A stretch of 64,000 nt of DNA from Ilyomonas sp963847085 (GCA_963847085.1 CAWJYO010000008.1:124001-188000), one strand, 5' to 3'; counted from the first letter of the stretch, positions 49,399 to 58,940 are shown. Translations and numbers: made by a program. Notes: a model not told the origin generated them from the sequence alone.

Positions 49399-52167
49399 AT
49401 GATGCGCAAATTAGTCTCTGTAATAACGGTTTTCTTTCTCTGTTTTTCTTGTTTACAATATGTAATGGGTCAAAAGTCCTTACCGGTTTTGTCGGTACCT
49501 GCACAAACCGCGTATACGCACATTGATACAGCAGGCGTATCGGTATTGGCTAGCGGAAGATATGTTACACCTGCCGGTAAAACCCTGCAGATTTCACATG
49601 ATCCGTTCGGTATTGCTGTATCACCCGATGGAAGCCAAACCGTTACCCTGCATAACGGTGTATTTACCGTCATTGATAATAATACATTCAAAACAACCAC
49701 AATTGGCTGGGTTGGCGATGCTCCAGCCAGCAATGGCTCTCATTTTGTGTTAGATAGTTTTAAACGGTCTATCCCTACACCATTAAACCACGGCTCATTC
49801 CTAGGTGTTGCATTTGCAAAAAACAATAGCGTTGTATATTTAAGTGGAGGCGACAATGGCAGTGTGATTGAGTACGATATTGATCATTTCACAAAGATTG
49901 ATTCTATTTCTTTGAATGGAAAGGTTAATGGGGTTGATTATGGTGACAGCTTTACGTCAGACCTTACCTACAATGAAAATAAGAATGAGTTGCTGGTATT
50001 GGACAGAGCGAATTACAGGATGGTTCGCCTTGATCTTACCACCAGAAAAATAACGGCTTCCGTACAAACAGGAAGATTACCTTTTGGTATTGCCTTGAGT
50101 CCGGATCACCAGTTTGCATTTGTAGCAAATGTTGGTATGTACGCTTACCCGTTAATGCCTGATCTTACGCCGCAGAATTATGATAGCCTGTTACTGCCCT
50201 GGCAACCGTATGGAAACGATACAAAAGAATCCATTAATGGTTATACCTGGAATGGTCGCCATATTCCCGGTTTGGGCAGCCCGAATGCACCGGAGGCGAT
50301 GAGTGTATACGCAATTGATCTTACCAACAACAAGGTAACAGATCGTTTCAAGCCAGGCTTTCTGGTTGGGGAAATGATTGAAGGCGCAAAAGTCGTGGGC
50401 GGCTCAAGCCCCAATTCACTTGCCGTTGGCAGTAGGTATGCATATGTTACCAATGCCACCAATGATAATGTTTCTGTTATTGATTACCACAATCATAAGT
50501 TGTTGAAAAATATCCAAGTGAAAGTGAGTCCGCTGATTGATCAATATCGAGGATTATTACCCTTTGGCATTGCTTTGAGCCGTGATGAAAAAACGTTGTA
50601 TGTGGCATTGCTTGGCTTCAACGCTGTTTCGGTTATTGATGCTGAAAGTGGACAAACAAAAGGATTGATACCAACTGGCTGGGGGCCAACCCGGCTAACA
50701 CTTTCGCCTGATGGATTTGATTTGTATGTTGCATCCTGTAGAGGTTACGGTGCCGGGCCAAATGGAGGAAAAACTTATATAGCTCCGGTGCAGGGAACCT
50801 ATATTGGCGATGTCCAATTAGGTACTTATCAAAAAATTCGATTGCCAGATTCAATGCGGCTGGCAGCCATGACGGCGAAGGTGTTGCACAATACATTCTC
50901 AGTTGTTGATGTAAAAGACGATCTAAAAAATCCTTTGCCGGTTGTATCCGGAATAAGACAAAGCCCCATTAAATACATCGTGTACATCACAAAAGAAAAC
51001 CGTACATACGATGAAATGCTGGGGCAGCTAAAAAATGGCATTGGTGACTCCTCTTTGGCAAGGTTTGGCGACAATGTAACAATCAGTACAAAGGACAAAA
51101 CCCTAGTGCATGTGAATGTCGCACCAAATCATCTCGACCTTGCACAACTGTTTGGCTTCTCTGATAATTTTTACTGTGACAGCGACGCGTCTATTCATGG
51201 GCATCACTGGATGATGGGCGTAATTCCAAACGAATGGGTGGAAGCCAATTCGAGCGTTGACAAAACAGCTAAACTTTTTTCAAAAGCACCGGGCAGACGC
51301 TTTCCCGGGTCAACAGGCAGCATAGACCCTGAAGACTATGCAGAGAGGGGCGGACTTTGGGAAGCGCTGGATAGGAGCCACGTATCTTTTTATAATTTTG
51401 GTGAAGCCAATGAAACCGCCTATAACCGGGAAGCCTGGGTTGTTACGGCAACCGGTTCGGGTCATGGTGTTGTGGTACCCATTCAGAAAGCCTTATTTAG
51501 CCGCACAAGCCATAATTATGCAGGTTTCAATACCAATATTCCTGATCAGTTCAGACTGAATCAATTTGAAACCGAGTTCAAAAAAAAGTGGCTGTCGGGC
51601 AAACAAAAAATGCCTTCTCTTATTACCATCCAACTGCCTAATGATCACACGGCAGATCCAAGACCGGAAGAAGGGTATCCCTTTTATCATTCCTTTGTTG
51701 CTGATAATGATCTTGCACTTGGGGGTATGTTGCAATTTCTGTCACGCACACCCTACTGGAAAAATATGCTGGTGATTGTTACAGAAGATGATCCACAAGG
51801 CGGCGTTGACCACATAGATGCGCACAGAAGCGTGCTAATTCTGGCTGGTCCTTATGTAAAGCATGGCTATGTTTCGCACCAACATGCCAACTTTGGTTCT
51901 ATCCTAAAAATGATCTATAACATTTTGAATGTGCCATATGTAAACCAATACGATGCAACGGCAACGGGGTTGCAGGATTTCTTTACTGATAAGCCTGATT
52001 ATAAGCCTGATAAGCTGGTGTTTCCTTCTAAAGAAGTATTTGATCCGAAACTTGCTTTAAAAAAATTTCATCGGTATGATGACTGGCGAGAAGTTATAAA
52101 AAGCGGTGATATGGATGATGAAGATGAATTAAGATCAAAAACTTACCTGAGGCAGGATAACCGGTAA
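49399..52167 (+). CDS. Bifunctional YncE-like beta-propeller / alkaline phosphatase-family protein, intact
   Basis: 922 residues with a signal peptide (VITVFFLCFSCLQYVMGQ). Residues about 30-500 form a beta-propeller with repeats such as FGIAVSPDGSQTVTLHNG, FAFVANVGMYAY, YVTNATNDNVSVIDY and TLYVALLGFNAVSVIDA. Residues about 520-900 carry the phosphoesterase: YITKENRTYDEMLGQLKNG, SDNFYCDSDASIHGHHWMMG, LPNDHTADPRPEEGYP and VTEDDPQGGVDHIDAHRSV. Metal and nucleophile residues follow the phosphoesterase (PF04185-like) pattern. Paralogue of the broken gene at 34381. Confidence 0.88.
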   Translation: MMRKLVSVITVFFLCFSCLQYVMGQKSLPVLSVPAQTAYTHIDTAGVSVLASGRYVTPAGKTLQISHDPFGIAVSPDGSQTVTLHNGVFTVIDNNTFKTTTIGWVGDAPASNGSHFVLDSFKRSIPTPLNHGSFLGVAFAKNNSVVYLSGGDNGSVIEYDIDHFTKIDSISLNGKVNGVDYGDSFTSDLTYNENKNELLVLDRANYRMVRLDLTTRKITASVQTGRLPFGIALSPDHQFAFVANVGMYAYPLMPDLTPQNYDSLLLPWQPYGNDTKESINGYTWNGRHIPGLGSPNAPEAMSVYAIDLTNNKVTDRFKPGFLVGEMIEGAKVVGGSSPNSLAVGSRYAYVTNATNDNVSVIDYHNHKLLKNIQVKVSPLIDQYRGLLPFGIALSRDEKTLYVALLGFNAVSVIDAESGQTKGLIPTGWGPTRLTLSPDGFDLYVASCRGYGAGPNGGKTYIAPVQGTYIGDVQLGTYQKIRLPDSMRLAAMTAKVLHNTFSVVDVKDDLKNPLPVVSGIRQSPIKYIVYITKENRTYDEMLGQLKNGIGDSSLARFGDNVTISTKDKTLVHVNVAPNHLDLAQLFGFSDNFYCDSDASIHGHHWMMGVIPNEWVEANSSVDKTAKLFSKAPGRRFPGSTGSIDPEDYAERGGLWEALDRSHVSFYNFGEANETAYNREAWVVTATGSGHGVVVPIQKALFSRTSHNYAGFNTNIPDQFRLNQFETEFKKKWLSGKQKMPSLITIQLPNDHTADPRPEEGYPFYHSFVADNDLALGGMLQFLSRTPYWKNMLVIVTEDDPQGGVDHIDAHRSVLILAGPYVKHGYVSHQHANFGSILKMIYNILNVPYVNQYDATATGLQDFFTDKPDYKPDKLVFPSKEVFDPKLALKKFHRYDDWREVIKSGDMDDEDELRSKTYLRQDNR

Positions 52168-52354
52168 TTGATGTATACGTTTTAGAACAAATTTTCTTTT
52201 TATTAGCCTTACATTGTTGTCTTTTTTGCTTTAATTTTCGAAGGCGGCATGTGCAGGTAAGCGCATCCTTGCCAAGATATTTTAATGATTAAATCATAAT
52301 TAGGAACATAAGAAGTGTGGAGAAGTTTAATTTTAGAAATCCGAAAATATCACC

Positions 52355-52624
52355 ATGCAACATTTTATCATCTCGTTCCAATACTTGGGAAAATGGCATA
52401 GCGCAAAAGTTCAAAAAATCAATATATCTCCTATGCGATTTGTTGTTTATGACGTTTATCCTCTTATCAGTAAGTTACCCGGACGTCTTGTTTTTGTAAG
52501 CAATGAAAAAGATGATCAGCTTATTTATAAATCCTTTAAAACAGATCAGGATAAGGTGATCCGTCAAATCGGCGAAATGGTATTTCGAACTTGTGATTCG
52601 CAAAGAATAGGTGTGCACGATTAA
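52355..52624 (+). CDS. Hypothetical small protein
   Basis: 89 residues, no signal peptide, no recognised domain. Beta-rich start (FIISFQYLGKWHSAKVQK) and a basic/acidic mixed tail. It is followed 84 bp later by a strong terminator, which supports it being a transcribed gene. Moderate doubt because it stands alone in an otherwise non-coding stretch. Confidence 0.5.
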   Translation: MQHFIISFQYLGKWHSAKVQKINISPMRFVVYDVYPLISKLPGRLVFVSNEKDDQLIYKSFKTDQDKVIRQIGEMVFRTCDSQRIGVHD

Positions 52625-52707
52625 TAGCTATTGGATGAAAAAAAGGGCATATTACTGAAAAATGGTTGGTAAAATCTTCTGTAGCCTTTGCTGGGTAAGA
52701 ATTTGAT

Positions 52708-52741
52708 AAAAGTTTAGTGAAACTGGTTTCACTAAACTTTT
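52708..52741 (+). terminator. Rho-independent terminator
   Basis: Perfect 15-bp stem AAAAGTTTAGTGAAA / TTTCACTAAACTTTT with loop CTGG, followed by a T run. Downstream of the small hypothetical gene and directly before the transposase remnant. Confidence 0.8.
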
Positions 52742-52748
52742 TTTGTAA

Positions 52749-53718
52749 ATGGAAAAGTCTAAAAAAAGCGCTGCTGGGCATGTGGCAGTTTAGCAGTTAT
52801 CAGGTGGGAAACAGGCAAAATAAACAACGATTCTAATGCAAGAATTGTGGCATATTGTTTACCCTAAATGAACCGGACCAACGTTTTAAAAACAGATTGA
52901 TGTGGTTTAGAAAATGGATTTTGGAACGTCAAACTTTAAGACGTTAAGTCGTGATAGTGGTTTTGTGTATTGATACGCTCCAACGTATATTCTATGCCTT
53001 CTTAGAGCGGTCGCCCACCGTTAAAATTCTAAAGCGAAGCAACATTCATTTGCGATTAGATGCTACTTATTTTGAGCAGTTTTGTATGCTCTGTTACCAG
53101 GATCATGATGATGATTACACGACGCAGCTTATCCGCTTCTCTAATGGTGAGCATTTTAGTGAGATAAAAGAAGATTTAGACAATCTCATTAGACTTGGTG
53201 TACATATTGAAAGTATTACAACAGATGGTCATTCAAGTATGCTCAAGGCTATCAAAAAATCTTTACCAGACATAGTGCTTCAACGCTGCCTAGTTCATAT
53301 ACAAAGAATGGGTTTGCTTTGGCTGACGTGCTTTCCAAAGTATATTGCAGGTATTGAATTAAGGCGGTTAGTCCTTCAACTACTACGTATAAAAACAAAC
53401 AATGATCGTATTCATTGGACTAAAGAACTATTGCTATGGCATGACCGTCATAGGGTTTACCTGCAGGAGAAAACCATCAATGAGCAAACCGGTAGATACT
53501 GGTATAAGCACAAGTTAATCAGACACTCTTACTTCACCAGTAAGAGAGCTTTGCCCAACATGTTTCATTACCTGTCCAATCCACTAATTCCTAAAACTAC
53601 AAATGGCATTGAAGGCTTCTTTAGTCACCTTAAAAATCACTTGGATTTGCACCGGGGACTCACCGTTCAGTATAGAATAGACTTTATTAAATGGTACGTG
53701 TATTTGTCTAAGAGGTAA
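52749..53718 (+). pseudogene. DDE transposase remnant (zinc-ribbon plus MULE-like domain)
   Basis: Read across several frames it gives a zinc ribbon (CWACGS then CKNCGILF), a helix-turn-helix region (FRKWILERQTLRR) and a MULE-type catalytic domain from 52951: LDATYF (first Asp), TTDGHSSMLKAIKK (second Asp), RCLVHIQRMG and TTNGIEGFFSHLKNH (Glu). The layout resembles IS1249/IS256-superfamily elements. At least two frame breaks and an in-frame stop after position 52940 disable it. No matching terminal repeats could be fixed. Confidence 0.7.
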
Positions 53719-53892
53719 TCTAAATTTAAAAGATTGACATTCAGTATAGTAATAATTCATTGATTTACAATACAGTTAATCACGCAATTGAGAAAAGGGT
53801 TATCTAATCAGCCATTCAAATGATTTATTCATAATCCTTAATTTACAATCCAAAACTTATTTGCCTATAGTAATCAATCTTTTAAATTTAGA
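53719..53892. repeat. Inverted repeat pair after the transposase remnant
   Basis: TCTAAATTTAAAAGATTGA at 53719-53737 and its exact complement at 53874-53892, 136 bp apart. It directly follows the transposase reading frame, so it may be one end of the element present twice, or a nested small element. Confidence 0.55.
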
Positions 53893-53926
53893 CAGCCTCT
53901 TAATGGCAAATGAAGAATTGTTGTAA

Positions 53927-53970
53927 AAACAAAAGCCGTCCCCGCGGTACTGCGGGGACGGCTTTTGTTT
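53927..53970. terminator. Strong bidirectional terminator after nusG
   Basis: 19-bp perfect stem AAACAAAAGCCGTCCCCGC with a 6-nt loop, A run on one side and T run on the other. It lies 22 bp beyond the nusG stop, so nusG transcription ends here rather than running into ribosomal protein genes. Confidence 0.9.
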
Positions 53971-53991
53971 GGTAAGATTATGTGATTTTAT

Positions 53992-54597
53992 CTAACTGAT
54001 TTTTTCAACCTGAATATAATTCAGTTCAACAGGAGTGGAGCGGCCAAAGATTTTTACCGACACTTTCAATTTCTTTTTTTCATCATTTATTTCTTCAATT
54101 ACACCGTTAAAATCATTAAAGGGGCCTTCAATAATTTTAATGGTTTCTCCGATTATGAATGGCTCACTTAACGTTGCGCCCTGGTCATTCATTTCATCCA
54201 CTTTTCCAAGCATTCTGATGACTTCAGCTCTGCGAAGCGGAATGATATTGCCTTTGCTTCCGGTGCCATCGGTTAAGAAGTGCATTACGTTGGTTAAGTT
54301 GCTGATATAAAGAATCATATCATCATTCAACTTTCCGCTGGCCACTTCCAGAAACAGATAACCCGGATAATTGTTTCTTTCGCGCATTACTTTTTTACCG
54401 TTCTGTACCTTATATACTTTTTCCTGCGGTAAAAAAACCTGCTTTACAATGGTGTTCCAGCCATTGCGGGCAATGTCCTTATCCAAATATTCTTTTACTT
54501 TTCTTTCTTTGCCACTTACAACACGCAAGGCATACCACTTGGTGTCGGCTTCCTGTGGTTGTTGCACTTGTGCATCTTGCAGCGTATTCTCTTCCAT
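53992..54597 (-). CDS. nusG: Transcription termination/antitermination protein NusG
   Basis: 201 residues. An N-terminal extension (MEENTLQDAQVQQPQEAD) precedes the NGN domain (KWYALRVVSGKERKVKEYL, NNYPGYLFLEV) and a KOW domain closes it (FIIGETIKIIEGPFNDFNGV). NusG binds RNA polymerase and links it to ribosomes and Rho. Located 6 bp after secE as in other bacteria; the usual downstream rplK is missing here. Confidence 0.96.
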   Translation of the reverse strand: MEENTLQDAQVQQPQEADTKWYALRVVSGKERKVKEYLDKDIARNGWNTIVKQVFLPQEKVYKVQNGKKVMRERNNYPGYLFLEVASGKLNDDMILYISNLTNVMHFLTDGTGSKGNIIPLRRAEVIRMLGKVDEMNDQGATLSEPFIIGETIKIIEGPFNDFNGVIEEINDEKKKLKVSVKIFGRSTPVELNYIQVEKIS

Positions 54598-54603
54598 ATT
54601 CTT

Positions 54604-54801
54604 TTACTTTTGAAACAAAGAATAAATAAACTTCAGCAGCCAACTGCTTGCTAAGTCCATCAGGCCTACAACAGCGGTTATTAATATAGTGGCAACTAAA
54701 ACGATAACGGTTGATTGTTGCAATTCATTCCAGGTAGGCCAGGTTACTTTCTCAACCAGTTCGTGATACGATTCTTTAAAATAAAGGGAAATTTTATTCA
54801 C
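54604..54801 (-). CDS. secE: Preprotein translocase subunit SecE
   Basis: 65 residues, the short SecE of Bacteroidota. An amphipathic start (YFKESYHELVEKVTWPTWNE) with the conserved VTWPTW, then one membrane helix (STVIVLVATILITAVVGLMD). It is part of the SecYEG channel. Between tRNA-Trp and nusG. Confidence 0.95.
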   Translation of the reverse strand: MNKISLYFKESYHELVEKVTWPTWNELQQSTVIVLVATILITAVVGLMDLASSWLLKFIYSLFQK

Positions 54802-54844
54802 TTCGTTAAATTAACGATTAACAATAAATCAATTTACATTGATG

Positions 54845-54916
54845 CACGGGTACTAGGATTCGAACCCAGATCGAAGGTTTTGGAGACCTCTATACTAACC
54901 GTTGTACGATACCCGT
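54845..54916 (-). tRNA. tRNA-Trp (CCA)
   Basis: 72 nt. Acceptor ACGGGTA/TACCCGT, anticodon loop CTCCAAA with CCA, T loop GGTTCGAATCC. Its location between tuf and secE is conserved in the phylum. Confidence 0.96.
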
Positions 54917-54981
54917 GTAAGAAAATCAGCTAATCAACCATTTGCTGATTAGCTGATTCTATAAAGATAAGAACTTCTTTC

Positions 54982-56167
54982 TTATTTCAGAATTTCAGTA
55001 ACCTGGCCAGCACCTACTGTACGACCACCTTCGCGAATAGCGAATTTCAAACCTTTTTCCATGGCTATTGGCTGAATCAGTTTTACGGTTAAGCTGATGT
55101 TATCACCAGGCATTACCATTTCTGTTCCTGCCGGTAATTCAACTTCACCGGTAACATCGGTTGTACGGAAGTAGAACTGAGGACGGTATTTGTTGAAGAA
55201 TGGAGTATGACGTCCACCTTCTTCTTTGCTCAGTACATATACTTCGCATTTGAACTCAGTGTGTGGTGTGATGATTTTGGTTTTACGATAACCATACCAC
55301 GGCGGATATCTTTCTTTTCAATACCACGCAACAACAAACCTGCATTATCACCAGCCTGACCTTCGTCCAATAATTTTTTGAACATTTCAACACCAGTAAC
55401 AACAGATGAGAGGGGCTGCGGAATTAAACCAACGATTTCAACTGCTTCACCTACTTTCACAATACCACGCTCAATACGACCTGTTGCAACGGTACCACGG
55501 CCAGTGATAGAGAACACGTCTTCCACACTCATCAGGAATGGTTGGTCAATTGGGCGGGGAGGTAATGGAATGTAAGAATCTACAGCATCCATTAAATCTT
55601 CAACGGCTTTCACCCATTTTGCCTCACCAGCTAATGCGCCGGTTGCAGAACCCTGGATAATCGGTGTATTATCACCATCAAAGCCATTTTTAGAAAGAAT
55701 TTCGCGGATTTCCATTTCTACTAATTCAATCAGTTCAGGATCATCCACCAAGTCAACTTTATTCATAAACACCACCATGCGCGGAACGCCTACCTGGCGT
55801 GCCAACAAGATGTGTTCGCTTGTTTGCGGCATCGGGCCATCTGTAGCAGCTACTACGAGGATAGCACCATCCATCTGCGCAGCACCGGTAATCATGTTCT
55901 TCACATAATCAGCGTGACCCGGGCAGTCAACGTGCGCATAGTGACGGTTAGCAGTTTCATATTCAACGTGTGCAGTATTGATGGTAATACCACGTTCTTT
56001 TTCTTCAGGAGCGGCATCAATTTCATCATACTTTCTTCTTCTGCCAAACCTTTGCTTGCAAGAATCGTGGTGATGGCGGCAGTCAATGTTGTTTTACCGT
56101 GGTCAACGTGACCAATGGTACCAACGTTTACGTGGGGTTTTTCCCTCTTAAAGGTCTCTTTTGACAT
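54982..56167 (-). CDS. tuf: Elongation factor Tu, two frameshifts
   Basis: About 395 residues, spread over three frames. Start MSKETFKREKPHVNVGTIGH, G1 GHVDHGKT, then (second frame) MITGAAQMDGAILVVAATDG, FMNKVDLVDD with NKxD, then the beta-barrel domains, RGIEKKDIRRGMVIVKP, and (third frame) ITPHTEFKCEVY to REGGRTVGAGQVTEILK and the stop at 54982. One base is missing near 56025 (GAAGAAGAAAG run) and one A near 55280 (AAAA run). EF-Tu delivers aminoacyl-tRNA to the ribosome and is essential, so these lesions are most likely sequence errors unless a second copy exists. Confidence 0.95.
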
Positions 56168-56327
56168 TGTATCGGTTTTTTATGTTGTGTTTATTAATTA
56201 TAAATGTCTGCAAGTAACAGAATTGCTTGCAAACAATACTTTAAATTATTGGTAATTGAATATTGTTAATGGTTAATTAGCTGTATGGGAACAATGCAAT
56301 TAAAAATTATCAATTTACAATCGAAAG

Positions 56328-56399
<72 letters not shown>

Positions 56400-56485
56400 T
56401 TGTCAAACAGATGATAGTTGACCGTTGTAAGCTGACAGAAGAAACTATCTGTCATCCGTCATCTGTTTTCTGTCATCTTAAAAAG

Positions 56486-56558
56486 AGCGGAAGACGAGGC
56501 TCGAACCCGCGACCTATAGCTTGGAAGGCTATCGCTCTACCAACTGAGCTACTTCCGC
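56486..56558 (-). tRNA. tRNA-Gly (TCC)
   Basis: 73 nt. Acceptor GCGGAAG/CTTCCGC, anticodon loop CTTCCAA with TCC, T loop GGTTCGAGCC. Confidence 0.96.
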
Positions 56559-56639
56559 ATTTCTATTGTTAATTGATAATTGTTAAGAGTTAATTGAAAA
56601 GCAATATCACAATTAAAAATTATCAATCAACAATAACTG

Positions 56640-56722
<83 letters not shown>

Positions 56723-56807
56723 AAATCATTTTTGATTTATGAATTTAGATTTATGATTGATTAGGAATGAAAATCATAAATCCTACATCAGCAATCACAA
56801 ATCACCG

Positions 56808-56880
56808 AGCCACTTGTCGGAATCGAACCAACGACCTACTGATTACAAATCAGTTGCTCTACCAGCTGAGCTAAAGTGGC
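56808..56880 (-). tRNA. tRNA-Thr (TGT)
   Basis: 73 nt. Acceptor GCCACTT/AAGTGGC, anticodon loop TTTGTAA with TGT, T loop GGTTCGATTCC. A second threonine isoacceptor in the same cluster. Confidence 0.95.
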
Positions 56881-56994
56881 AAACAAAGAACTACCCGTTT
56901 TTTCGGGATTGCAAAGGTATAAGAAAACTTTATCTGGCAAAATATTGTACAGGTTTTTCTGATGTTTTTAAAAAGTATTTATCCGTCATGCAAC

Positions 56995-58374
56995 TTATCT
57001 TTTCAAAATAACCTTATCTTCTTTCCATTCAATTTGTAAGTTGTTACCTTGGTTGGTAAATGGATAAATAAATTCTGCGCGATAATTTTTAGAAGGATGA
57101 AACAACTCGCTTCCCGACAAAATGACAACACTGTGCACCGAATCTTTCTTGATTAATTTTACCGCACTTGCAAAACCATTGCGAAAAATAAACGCGCCTT
57201 TATATTCATCAGGAAGATGAGTGCAGAAAATAGTATCAGCCCTGCCTGTTTTATGCAAAGCCAAAATCGTTGTTTCGGTTACTTTGCTGCTCCTATTAAA
57301 GTTGTTATAGCTCAATCGTAAAGCTATGATTTCCAAAATCGCAAGAAGATAGGCAAGCCATAATTTTCTCTCAAAAACAAAAGAAATAAGTTGTGTAAAA
57401 AATATGGCTAAAAACAAAGATGGAAAATATAAAAACCGTTCCGATTCAGTATCGTGCGTATCAATGCCCAGAGGAATAACGGGAAGCAACGAGAGTAAAA
57501 AACAAACGCCGCTAACAACAATAACTGCATTTATTTTTTTACGAAAGAAAAAAAGCAACAAAACAATTGCGGCAAAAACAAATGCAACACTAAGCACAAA
57601 AATTAGAGAAGATTGCATGGGAATAACAAGTGAGCGGGCAACGAGCGCCGCTGCATTTTTGCACCATCGGACAAGGTTAAAATCAATCATCCGGGCCGAA
57701 CCGTAAGGCGTGCCAATCATATCGTTGGTAAAGAAATATCTCCCCAAAAAATAAAGCAAAAAAACAAATAGGAAACCGGCTGCATACAACAAAGATGTTC
57801 GCTTGTTAGCGTTTGGTTTTGCCCAAATTAATACAACGATGATCAATGGCAGTATCCACGCTTCTTCATAGCTCAATAAGGCGCAAAGAAAACAAAGCAA
57901 TGAAAGTAAATAAAACCAAACGCTTTCATTTTTTCTTATAAAAAAAACAATGCTTAACAAAGAGAGCAGTGTACATAAAATTGAACCTCTGCCAACAATC
58001 CAAAACAAGGCTTCGCTATGAAACGGATAGGATAAAAACAAAATGCTGGAAAGTAATGCCAGCCTGCGTGACAGCGCATCATTGTTACGCCATTCAAAGA
58101 TATTCTTTGCAAAAAAATAAATGCATAAAACTGAAGCGAAATGCAGCAAATAACTGGTAACATGGAAGCCGGTTGCATTTAATTTCCACATTGAATAATC
58201 AACATATAAAACTGCATCGGAAAGTGGGCGGTAAGAATGTAAAATATGTGAAGGTTGCAACGAAAAAAGAAGGCTGTCCCAATCATCGCTTAAAAAATAA
58301 AGTTGCGCCGGCGGGTATAAAAAAACGAACAGGCCAAAAGCTATCATTAAATAAAAAAAATGTTTGGCGTTCAT
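56995..58374 (-). CDS. Polytopic membrane protein, GT-C/PMT-like (glycosyltransferase fold)
   Basis: 459 residues with about 11 membrane helices. After the first helix comes LSDDWDSLLFS with the acidic pair of GT-C glycosyltransferases, then YRPLSDAVLYVDY, and YPFHSEALFWIVGRGSI, close to the HPxHxEAVxWxxGR motif of TMTC/PMT proteins. The C-terminal 100 residues are soluble. It may transfer a sugar from a lipid-linked donor; donor and acceptor unknown. It interrupts the otherwise tight hpf-tRNA-tuf order. Confidence 0.7.
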   Translation of the reverse strand: MNAKHFFYLMIAFGLFVFLYPPAQLYFLSDDWDSLLFSLQPSHILHSYRPLSDAVLYVDYSMWKLNATGFHVTSYLLHFASVLCIYFFAKNIFEWRNNDALSRRLALLSSILFLSYPFHSEALFWIVGRGSILCTLLSLLSIVFFIRKNESVWFYLLSLLCFLCALLSYEEAWILPLIIVVLIWAKPNANKRTSLLYAAGFLFVFLLYFLGRYFFTNDMIGTPYGSARMIDFNLVRWCKNAAALVARSLVIPMQSSLIFVLSVAFVFAAIVLLLFFFRKKINAVIVVSGVCFLLSLLPVIPLGIDTHDTESERFLYFPSLFLAIFFTQLISFVFERKLWLAYLLAILEIIALRLSYNNFNRSSKVTETTILALHKTGRADTIFCTHLPDEYKGAFIFRNGFASAVKLIKKDSVHSVVILSGSELFHPSKNYRAEFIYPFTNQGNNLQIEWKEDKVILKR

Positions 58375-58421
58375 ACAGCATCAAAGATATTGGAGAGCAA
58401 GTTTTTTGCACAAAAACAAAA

Positions 58422-58443
58422 AAGTCCCGATTAATCGGGACTT
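58422..58443. terminator. Terminator between hpf and the GT-C-like gene
   Basis: 22-nt perfect palindrome AAGTCCCGATTAATCGGGACTT, 9 bp after the hpf stop, preceded by an A run that gives Ts in the hpf direction. Confidence 0.8.
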
Positions 58444-58451
58444 GTATTAAT

Positions 58452-58754
58452 TTATGCAGAAGCTAATTTTTCTTTCTTTCTTTTGATTTGATTAATAGCT
58501 GAATATAAAGCACTGTCGAACGATTCTTCAAACGACTTTGATGAAGCTTTCACAAAAAATTTCTGACGCGGTACATGCACCCGAATCTCCACAATTTTGT
58601 CTTTTAGGTTATGCACCAAATTGTCTAATTTCAGAAAAACATCCACCTTAATAATCCGGTCGTGAAAGTTTTCTAACTTTTGAGTTTTGCTGGTAACATA
58701 ACTCAGCAGTTTGGAATCGGCATTGAAGTGAACCGACTGACAATTTACATTCAT
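58452..58754 (-). CDS. hpf: Ribosome hibernation promoting factor (HPF/RaiA short form)
   Basis: 100 residues, beta-alpha-beta-beta-beta-alpha fold. VNCQSVHFNADSKLLSYVTS at the start, LENFHDRIIKVDVFLK and the closing basic helix SALYSAINQIKRKKEKLA. It binds the decoding centre of idle ribosomes. The short form lacks the dimerising C-terminal domain. Between xerC and the tRNA/tuf block as in relatives. Confidence 0.9.
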   Translation of the reverse strand: MNVNCQSVHFNADSKLLSYVTSKTQKLENFHDRIIKVDVFLKLDNLVHNLKDKIVEIRVHVPRQKFFVKASSKSFEESFDSALYSAINQIKRKKEKLASA

Positions 58755-58940
58755 GATGATTGATTTATATTGTGAGAAAATAGGAAGAATATTGGAATGA
58801 CGATAATGTAGTTTATGAAGTACAAGTTAGCAAATGGTTTGAATAAAAAATGGACAAAACAAAATTTTAAGCCCTTTTTTATGTTGTGTGCATAAAAAAG
58901 CAGTTTAGCGCAATGCAAAGCACATTTCGTTTGTTAACGA

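Noticed and set aside
54982..56167. tuf as a true pseudogene
   Set aside because: The protein is otherwise highly conserved over its whole length and lies in its standard location. Two missing bases in repeats or A runs fit sequencing error better than decay of an essential gene.
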